From Paraspadella gotoi (lineage: Eukaryota; Chaetognatha): a DNA stretch of 64,000 nucleotides. Positions 61,408 through 64,000 of the stretch are shown here, piece by piece. The notes under the pieces were generated by a model that saw only the letters and a program-made list of their open reading frames with translations, did no database searches and was not told the origin of the DNA. The stretch is from contig CM119265.1 in the NCBI GenBank assembly GCA_051294375.1, positions 18,225,567 to 18,289,566 on the forward strand. The letters are read 5' to 3'. The position numbers were made by a program, and so were the translations under genes. Position 1 is the first letter of the stretch; every line of letters starts with the position of its first letter.

Positions 61408-62232
61408 TCAGCCGGTGATATTTGCTCGGACCTGTTTCAACATTTGAATTAAATCTAATTCATTTGTCTGCGTGTGAACGGAGCAATTTTCTTTAACCAA
61501 GGTCGACTCGAAAACATCAAAAGGTGACGAANNNNNNNNNNNNNNNNNNNNNNNNNNNNNNNNNNNNNNNNNNNNNNNNNNNNNNNNNNNNNNNNNNNNN
61601 NNNNNNNNNNNNNNNNNNNNNNNNNNNNNNNNNNNNNNNNNNNNNNNNNNNNNNNNNNNNNNNNNNNNNNNNNNNNNNNNNNNNNNNNNNNNNNNNNNNN
61701 NNNNNNNNNNNNNNNNNNNNNNNNNNNNNNNNNNNNNNNNNNNNNNNNNNNNNNNNNNNNNNNNNNNNNNNNNNNNNNTCGGGGAAAGAAACTCGAGCTC
61801 TGCGAAAGGAGCATCAATTGGGTAACATTGATAATTTTTTTTTAACTAGTGCAATAACTTGATTGATTTTTCGGACAATGATAACTTAGCATTATTCGTA
61901 ATGTTTTTCTTGATCTAGAAAGCAATGAAATTAAAGAATGTGCGGAGTCAAACAATTTTTTTCTAGAATTTTTGGTATCCTTGGTTTTAGCGTTTTGTGT
62001 AATTTGGTTTTCGCTTTCGGCGTTTGACCGTTTTGACCGTTTGAAAAACCTTACCCGCTTGCAAACAAAGATGTATTTCTCAAACTGACCTGTTGTAGGA
62101 GAGCACGAGAGTGGAGAGTCTCGTCATATTCCCGAAGGCGTAGTCGGGGATGTAAGAGATGCGGTTGTTGCTCAGATCGATCCTCGTCAGATGCCGCAGG
62201 ATGCCGAGTTTGGAGGAGGGCAGCGCCGACAA
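37641..62232 (-). CDS. sli: Slit guidance ligand, 3' part of the gene (15 exons seen, one missing, 5' end outside window)
   Basis: Slit is a secreted guidance protein that binds Robo receptors and heparan sulfate. Exons seen, 5' to 3' on the minus strand: 62232-62090, 56430-56311, 53967-53879, 51664-51589, [missing exon], 46754-46662, 44942-44826, 44437-44298, 43738-43625, 43433-43362, 43289-43197, 43108-43040, 41789-41604, 39191-38964, 38777-38175, 38039-37641. Splice phases join correctly throughout, apart from the missing exon and four single-base indels. Domain order: end of the fourth LRR block with its Cys cap, EGF1 (end only) to EGF6, laminin G, EGF7, a Ser-rich linker, a cystine knot and a long tail. 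Six EGFs before and one after laminin G is the fly-type layout. Laminin-G motifs such as [17 protein letters not shown] and knot motifs such as RKVRM and RKCGC support arthropod Slit. LRR blocks 1-3 and the signal peptide should lie above 64000. The gene is surely functional in the animal; the frameshifts look like consensus errors. Confidence 0.93.
38175..38777 (-). CDS. sli: Slit exon: laminin G end, EGF7, Ser-rich linker, first part of cystine knot
   Basis: An exon of 201 codons, phase 0. It starts [10 protein letters not shown] (end of laminin G). EGF7 follows with [28 protein letters not shown] and Cys spacing of the EGF fold, plus a Gly/Ala/Val-rich insert. A low-complexity linker with Gly and a poly-Ser run comes next. 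The knot begins [16 protein letters not shown] and CEGTC, the CxGxC ring motif. About 20 charged residues then precede CCQ, where fly Slit has only a few. The donor is TGTCAG|GTGAGA. The exon is GC-rich against AT-rich introns. A 30-bp direct duplication doubles its acceptor. Confidence 0.93.
38779..38838. repeat. Exact 30-bp tandem duplication containing a Slit 3' splice site
   Basis: Two identical 30-bp units (38779-38808 and 38809-38838). Read on the minus strand, each carries CCACCTTCATCCACAG. Two acceptors therefore lie exactly 30 bases apart, before the exon that starts at 38777. Use of the distal one would add the ten residues [10 protein letters not shown] in frame. Confidence 0.92.
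38964..39191 (-). CDS. sli: Slit exon: second half of laminin G
   Basis: An exon of 76 codons, phase 0, with acceptor CCCCAG|GTG and donor AAAAAG|GTAAGG. It opens [20 protein letters not shown] and contains PLYVGGLPE and [11 protein letters not shown], which contains the Cys of the laminin-G fold. The intron between this exon and the previous one (39192-41603) contains the antiparallel protease gene. Confidence 0.95.
39747..39754 (+). promoter_or_regulatory. TATA-like box before the protease start
   Basis: TATAAATA lies about 40 bases before the ATG at 39793, with TTCAATAC some 25 bases downstream as a possible initiator. If this is the true promoter, the gene has no upstream exon and no signal peptide, which is odd for this family. 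It may be a chance match in AT-rich sequence. Confidence 0.3.
39793..41258 (+). CDS. Trypsin-like S1 serine protease with Thr-rich C-terminal extension, nested in a Slit intron
   Basis: Two exons, 39793-40503 and 40578-41258, with a 74-base intron (LQK|V junction, acceptor GGCTCAG). From the ATG at 39793 the product has 463 residues. Activation site PR|IVGG is at about residue 90; the catalytic triad is His127 (TASHC), Asp184 (HDVAV) and Ser276 (GDSGGP). Asp270, six residues before the Ser, marks a trypsin-like S1 pocket. SWGIGCG and RPGVYVRV complete the fold. A Pro/Thr-rich prosegment with CSF...GEC precedes the catalytic domain. After the domain comes a Thr-rich stretch of mucin type and a hydrophobic LWLFLIAVL segment near the end. 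No signal peptide is visible. The frame is open back to 39649, so a 5' exon may be missing. Substrate and role are unknown; clip or mannan-binding partners are not visible. Confidence 0.9.
41291..41350. repeat. Exact 30-bp tandem duplication after the protease stop
   Basis: Two identical, adjacent 30-bp units (41291-41320 and 41321-41350), beginning AAAATTAAAATATTTG, start 32 bases after the protease stop codon. They probably lie in its 3' untranslated region. Confidence 0.9.
41604..41789 (-). CDS. sli: Slit exon: first half of laminin G
   Basis: An exon of 62 codons, phase 0, with acceptor CCCTCAG|ATG and donor GAGAAG|GTAAGA. Motifs are [37 protein letters not shown] and [14 protein letters not shown]. 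The LAVEL.RGRIR.SYD block is diagnostic of the Slit laminin-G domain. The intron begins directly with GTAAGAGAGAGAG, so a microsatellite abuts the donor. Confidence 0.95.
42002..42261 (-). mobile_element. tRNA-derived SINE, copy 2 (in a Slit intron)
   Basis: Same element as copy 1, in the same orientation as the Slit gene. It lacks eight bases in the box A-B interval that copy 1 has (CAGTCCACTGAGCC versus TAGAGCC). Box B reads GTGTTCGAGCCC. Confidence 0.82.
42262..42453 (+). mobile_element. Sequence between two SINE copies with a second tRNA-like head
   Basis: On the plus strand, GCGTAGCTCAACC (box-A-like) is followed about 45 bases later by TGTTCGTATCAC (box-B-like) and then GGGCTCACCA. The paired arms do not fold into a clean tRNA, so this is not a tRNA gene. 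It may be the head of a different SINE or part of a compound element. Confidence 0.4.
42454..42715 (-). mobile_element. tRNA-derived SINE, copy 3 (in a Slit intron)
   Basis: Third copy, about 190 bp from copy 2 and in the same orientation. It differs from copy 2 by a few substitutions and one-base indels. Confidence 0.82.
43040..43108 (-). CDS. sli: Slit exon: end of EGF6 and entry to laminin G (one-base insertion)
   Basis: A short exon, 69 bases where 68 are needed. The acceptor is TTTAATAG|GA and the donor TTCAG|GTGATT. It starts FDGK and then, after a six-A run (plus strand 43093-43098) that seems one base too long, [17 protein letters not shown]. The fly equivalent is CEYLTSISFVHNNSFVEL. 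Both boundary phases fit the neighbouring exons. Confidence 0.8.
43197..43289 (-). CDS. sli: Slit exon: most of EGF6 (one-base deletion)
   Basis: An exon of 93 bases; 94 are needed. It opens as [19 protein letters not shown] and continues in another frame as [11 protein letters not shown]. The shift lies at an AAA run (plus strand TTT, 43228-43230), so a dropped homopolymer base is likely. The acceptor is CGCCAG|GAG and the donor ACGG|GTGAGT. Confidence 0.83.
43362..43433 (-). CDS. sli: Slit exon: end of EGF5 and the EGF5-EGF6 linker (one-base deletion)
   Basis: An exon of 72 bases; 73 are needed to keep frame. It starts [15 protein letters not shown] and then shifts. After the CCCC run (plus strand GGGG, 43387-43390) the correct frame resumes as SQAYPQ, which resembles the MYPQ of fly Slit. 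One C is probably missing from the homopolymer. In Slit proteins the EGF5-EGF6 linker is the proteolytic processing site, so this exon probably encodes the cleavage region. Confidence 0.83.
43625..43738 (-). CDS. sli: Slit exon: end of EGF4 and start of EGF5
   Basis: An exon of 114 bases with acceptor AAACAG|A and donor ACAG|GTAGAG. It encodes [20 protein letters not shown] followed by [17 protein letters not shown]. The signature IDDC..H.C.NGA.CVDGIN.Y is the calcium-binding EGF consensus, found in EGF5 here as in other Slits. Confidence 0.95.
44168..44281. repeat. (GA)n tract at the start of a Slit intron
   Basis: Begins 16 bases past the donor of the exon 44298-44437 and covers about 110 bases. 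Confidence 0.92.
44298..44437 (-). CDS. sli: Slit exon: end of EGF3 and start of EGF4
   Basis: An exon of 140 bases with acceptor CCTCTAG|GAT and donor TACAA|GTGAGC. It encodes [20 protein letters not shown] and then [19 protein letters not shown]. It ends two bases into a Lys codon that the next exon completes. Directly below it on the plus strand lies a (GA)n tract, which is the start of the following intron. Confidence 0.94.
44826..44942 (-). CDS. sli: Slit exon: end of EGF2 and start of EGF3
   Basis: An exon of 39 codons, phase 0. It encodes [20 protein letters not shown] followed by [28 protein letters not shown] is shared word for word with fly Slit. The acceptor is preceded by a (TCC)n microsatellite that acts as the polypyrimidine tract. 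The donor is CAG|GTGAGA. Confidence 0.95.
44943..44985. repeat. (GGA)n microsatellite forming a Slit polypyrimidine tract
   Basis: On the minus strand it reads (TCC)n and runs straight into the CAG of the acceptor of the exon 44826-44942. Confidence 0.92.
46662..46754 (-). CDS. sli: Slit exon: end of EGF1 and start of EGF2
   Basis: An exon of exactly 31 codons, phase 0 at both ends, with acceptor TTTTCAG|TGC and donor TGCAAG|GTAAGG. It encodes [20 protein letters not shown] and then [11 protein letters not shown]. This is the end of EGF1 (CxCxxGFxGxxC) and the first half of EGF2. Fly Slit has the near-identical order, with [17 protein letters not shown] at this point. Confidence 0.93.
46997..48095. 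repeat. 1.1-kb direct duplication, first copy
   Basis: Repeated in the same orientation at about 48175-49285 on the other side of a 25-N gap. Shared landmarks: GAGCTTGGTATTCTTGTA, AGGACATTATTATTCGAG, TTGGAGAGGCATCCC and GGGGCGGCGTGATTGTTTGC. It lies in a Slit intron. No frame survives in both copies. Confidence 0.88.
48096..48120. other. Fixed-size 25-N gap between direct duplicates
   Basis: Exactly 25 N, separating the two 1.1-kb copies in the Slit intron. Confidence 0.99.
48175..49285. repeat. 1.1-kb direct duplication, second copy
   Basis: Noisy second copy of 46997-48095. It differs by many one-base indels, especially in homopolymers, and ends like the first copy with GA-rich sequence and AAATAAAGCAATGG. 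Confidence 0.88.
49286..49720. repeat. 0.4-kb direct duplication, first copy
   Basis: Shares CGATGAACCCACAAACCGGA, ACATGAGTCCGAATGAGA and GCGAATCTGTCCA with 49738-50135, in the same orientation and with indels throughout. No gene is recognised. Confidence 0.85.
49738..50135. repeat. 0.4-kb direct duplication, second copy
   Basis: Second noisy copy of 49286-49720, directly adjacent. Both lie in the Slit intron region from which one Slit exon is missing. Confidence 0.85.
50176..50252. repeat. (CT)n microsatellite in a Slit intron
   Basis: About 77 bases of pure CT. Confidence 0.93.
51126..51225. repeat. (GA)n microsatellite in a Slit intron
   Basis: Two GA runs split by an AAGGAAAGAAGAAGAAAAGG segment. 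Confidence 0.9.
51589..51664 (-). CDS. sli: Slit exon: second half of the LRR cap (one-base insertion)
   Basis: An exon of 76 bases with acceptor CTCCAG|GA and donor TTCAG|GTGAGG. In the expected phase it begins G-I-A and then loses frame. Ignoring one G of the GG at 51655-51656 gives [16 protein letters not shown] and then HDAVSLFS, which fits the Slit motif IARC.GP.....KLLL. This looks like a one-base sequencing error rather than a real mutation. It ends one base into a codon, so the next exon must start with two bases. Confidence 0.82.
51876..53188. repeat. Polypyrimidine-rich block and (GA)n tract in a Slit intron
   Basis: CT tract at 51876-51960, strongly pyrimidine-biased sequence to about 53012 with CTTCC-type units from 52750, then a GA tract at 53112-53188. 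Strand asymmetry flips within about 100 bases. No exon was found in it. Confidence 0.8.
53879..53967 (-). CDS. sli: Slit exon: start of the LRR C-terminal cap, block 4
   Basis: An exon of 89 bases reading [20 protein letters not shown] and then MIKKDYIEP. It is the first half of the Cys-rich LRR cap (CDC motif followed by WLSD) that closes the fourth LRR block in Slit. The acceptor is CCCCAG|T and the donor CCAG|GTGACT. One base of a Gly codon is carried to the next exon. Confidence 0.94.
54967..55006. repeat. GC-rich 10-bp minisatellite in a Slit intron
   Basis: Four units close to CGGCGTCGCG in a row, a GC island in AT-rich sequence. Confidence 0.85.
56311..56430 (-). CDS. sli: Slit exon: last leucine-rich repeat of block 4
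   Basis: An exon of 120 bases with acceptor CCCTCAG|G and donor CTCAG|GTGGGG. The product reads [20 protein letters not shown], then [19 protein letters not shown]. This matches the Slit pattern of RCIPPRTFDGL followed by LLSLHGND. Phases agree on both sides: Arg is completed upstream and Ser downstream. Confidence 0.93.
57130..57760. repeat. Extremely AT-rich low-complexity island in a Slit intron
   Basis: About 630 bases with almost no G or C, mostly ATT/AAT and AATA words. There is no coding content. It could be old satellite or a matrix-attachment-like region. Confidence 0.85.
59119..59749. repeat. Cluster of four (GA)n/(CT)n tracts in a Slit intron
   Basis: GA at 59119-59181, CT at 59327-59389 and 59490-59572, GA at 59722-59749. 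Further GA tracts lie at 60670-60701 and 61357-61404. Confidence 0.9.
61532..61778. other. Assembly gap, 247 N
   Basis: Run of N within the large Slit intron. Confidence 0.99.
62090..62232 (-). CDS. sli: Slit exon: leucine-rich repeats of block 4
   Basis: This exon of 143 bases follows a CTCTCTCCAG acceptor and ends at AACAG|GTCAGT. It encodes two LRR units, with motifs [16 protein letters not shown] and [10 protein letters not shown]. The close Slit equivalents are [12 protein letters not shown] and LLTLILSYNRL in block 4. It ends after two bases of an Arg codon, which the first base of the next exon completes. The upstream exon with the LRR N-cap of block 4 is not visible before the gaps. 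Confidence 0.92.
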
Positions 62233-62490
62233 CTGGAGAGAGAAAGAGGGGGGGTGTTTTGGGAGGAAAAATTCAGAACTTTCATTGTTAATCGACAACA
62301 ATCAATCAAACATCCAAAACGTGAGGGGCAGTTTATTCGTGATTTATTCTTTGTACCCCAACTCTCCGCGTCCGACGCGGCAGAGCCGCGAACGCTCTCT
62401 CTTGACCCAACGACGCCTCTTATTTCCGCCTTTAATTGGATGTTTGACGTTGAGCTTCGTGAGGGCATCGCGGCGGAAAAGGCGCCGGCG

Positions 62491-62694
62491 NNNNNNNNNN
62501 NNNNNNNNNNNNNNNNNNNNNNNNNNNNNNNNNNNNNNNNNNNNNNNNNNNNNNNNNNNNNNNNNNNNNNNNNNNNNNNNNNNNNNNNNNNNNNNNNNNN
62601 NNNNNNNNNNNNNNNNNNNNNNNNNNNNNNNNNNNNNNNNNNNNNNNNNNNNNNNNNNNNNNNNNNNNNNNNNNNNNNNNNNNNNNNNNNNNNN
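62491..62694. other. Assembly gap, 204 N
   Basis: Run of N upstream of the first Slit exon in the window; it may hide an LRR exon. Confidence 0.99.
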
Positions 62695-63264
62695 GCAAAA
62701 GCAAAAGAGGAACATAGTGGCAAACTAGTATAACACTAACAAACAAAACTTCAAGTTTTTGTTCCGAAGCCGAAGAGTTACGGCCGAATTTGCGTCGCAA
62801 GAATATTTATGGGAAACAAAATCGAAGGGTATTTTTTTTACGAGTTATACGTAGAATTTATAAATATATCCTCAGTAGGTATGATCTAATAGTTATGTTG
62901 TCGATATTTACTATTGTTTAATGATTATTTTATACTCTTAAAAGCATCAACCAAGGGCCATCATGAATTCAATGACCCTCGTGCACAACAACGTCTGGTT
63001 TTAAAGCGCAGGTGCTTTTCTCACTTTCATTCCGTTATTCGTCTTCACGTCTCCTCTTGTCGCCGCCAACGAGCGACTGTAGCCACAGAAAGCGCAATAA
63101 CCATGACGACGCTTGGCAAAGAACAACAACAACAACCTCGTCACGAACAGAAGGCGCCCGTAAACGCGAGAATAAACGCACTAAGCCTTTGCACAAAAGG
63201 TCGTAATAAAGCGTGAAGCGTGAAGCGTCTCAGTCTACAGTTTCTCTCTCTCTCTCTCTCTCTC

Positions 63265-63444
63265 NNNNNNNNNNNNNNNNNNNNNNNNNNNNNNNNNNNN
63301 NNNNNNNNNNNNNNNNNNNNNNNNNNNNNNNNNNNNNNNNNNNNNNNNNNNNNNNNNNNNNNNNNNNNNNNNNNNNNNNNNNNNNNNNNNNNNNNNNNNN
63401 NNNNNNNNNNNNNNNNNNNNNNNNNNNNNNNNNNNNNNNNNNNN
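63265..63444. other. Assembly gap, 180 N
   Basis: Run of N entered from a CT tract. Confidence 0.99.
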
Positions 63445-63653
63445 GGCAGATGGCGGTCGTGCGGCGGCTGGTTCAGGTGGCGCGACAAAAGGCCCCCTGA
63501 CGAGCAGATTCAGAAACTCGTTAACTACGAGAGACGGAAAAAAAATGCGACGGTGGAATTTCGGCGCCGGTGCCATCGACGGTGCCATTCGATGCCACCA
63601 ACGCCGCCACCGTCTCCTCAGTCGATTCCCTCTTGTTTTTATCGATTCTGACC

Positions 63654-63838
63654 NNNNNNNNNNNNNNNNNNNNNNNNNNNNNNNNNNNNNNNNNNNNNNN
63701 NNNNNNNNNNNNNNNNNNNNNNNNNNNNNNNNNNNNNNNNNNNNNNNNNNNNNNNNNNNNNNNNNNNNNNNNNNNNNNNNNNNNNNNNNNNNNNNNNNNN
63801 NNNNNNNNNNNNNNNNNNNNNNNNNNNNNNNNNNNNNN
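63654..63838. other. Assembly gap, 185 N
   Basis: Run of N near the window end. Confidence 0.99.
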
Positions 63839-64000
63839 TTGGGACGAGGGTTTGTGGTCAGAGCTAGATTTCGCTGAGTGCGTTGGGAGGTTCGACCTCC
63901 TGGCGCCAACAGTTCTGGTTATTTCCGTTTTTTGCTTACGTGCCAAATAGCCTACGCCTCTTGGCACCGGGCTGCGTGCCGTGCCAGAGCCTTCGCGCCA

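Larger units (their letters stand above)
56431..62089. other. Large Slit intron
   Basis: 5.7 kb between LRR exons. Contains the AT-rich island, GA/CT cluster and a 247-N gap at 61532-61778. No exon or nested gene is recognisable on either strand. Confidence 0.55.
62233..64000. other. Upstream Slit intron sequence, mostly gaps
   Basis: Three gaps (62491-62694, 63265-63444, 63654-63838) leave little to read. No further LRR exon is convincing. Confidence 0.5.

Noticed and set aside
62440-62490. Minus-strand RRDALTKLN fragment beside a gap as another Slit LRR exon
   Set aside because: The resemblance is short, no good splice donor follows, and the LRR cap expected between it and the next exon is absent.

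Overview
This is a nuclear genome window from an animal, very probably an arthropod and possibly a crustacean. Genes are split by short GT-AG introns and lie in AT-rich sequence crowded with (CT)n/(GA)n microsatellites. The strongest clue is a Slit gene with the arthropod layout: six EGF repeats, a laminin-G domain, one more EGF and a C-terminal cystine knot. Its laminin-G and knot sequences resemble the fly-type protein more than the vertebrate one. The species cannot be named from the sequence.

Four genes can be supported. (1) A C-type lectin on the minus strand (19695-20599) has four exons, a signal peptide and an uninterrupted frame. (2) A WASP-family actin-nucleation promoter appears twice: a mostly intact plus-strand copy at 33147-35305 and an error-ridden minus-strand mirror copy at about 27620-29950. 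(3) Slit on the minus strand runs from 62232 down to 37641; fifteen exons are mapped, one is missing, and the 5' part lies beyond the window end. (4) A trypsin-like serine protease on the plus strand (39793-41258) sits inside a Slit intron, antiparallel to its host.

Layout. 1-9999 is microsatellite-rich sequence with gaps, one tRNA-derived SINE and no recognisable gene. 10003-13632 is an inverted duplication around a 25-N gap. 13633-19694 is intergenic. 19695-20817 holds the lectin with a TATA-like box, bordered by a 35-bp inverted repeat that flanks a 744-N gap. 21600-25967 is repeat-rich. 25968-36911 is a large inverted duplication carrying WASP twice. 36912-62232 is Slit with the nested protease, two more SINE copies in one intron and a badly duplicated stretch at 47-50 kb. 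The last 1.8 kb is mostly gaps.

Much of the odd structure looks like assembly damage. Three of the four 25-N gaps sit between noisy inverted or direct copies of the same sequence, and the fourth lies in a tetranucleotide repeat. Four Slit exons carry single-base frameshifts, at least three of them in homopolymers. I found no convincing new biological system. The best biological leads are the insertion and long tail in the Slit cystine-knot region, a 30-bp duplication that doubles a Slit 3' splice site in frame, the nested protease with its Thr-rich C-terminal extension, and the inverted repeat beside the lectin promoter.
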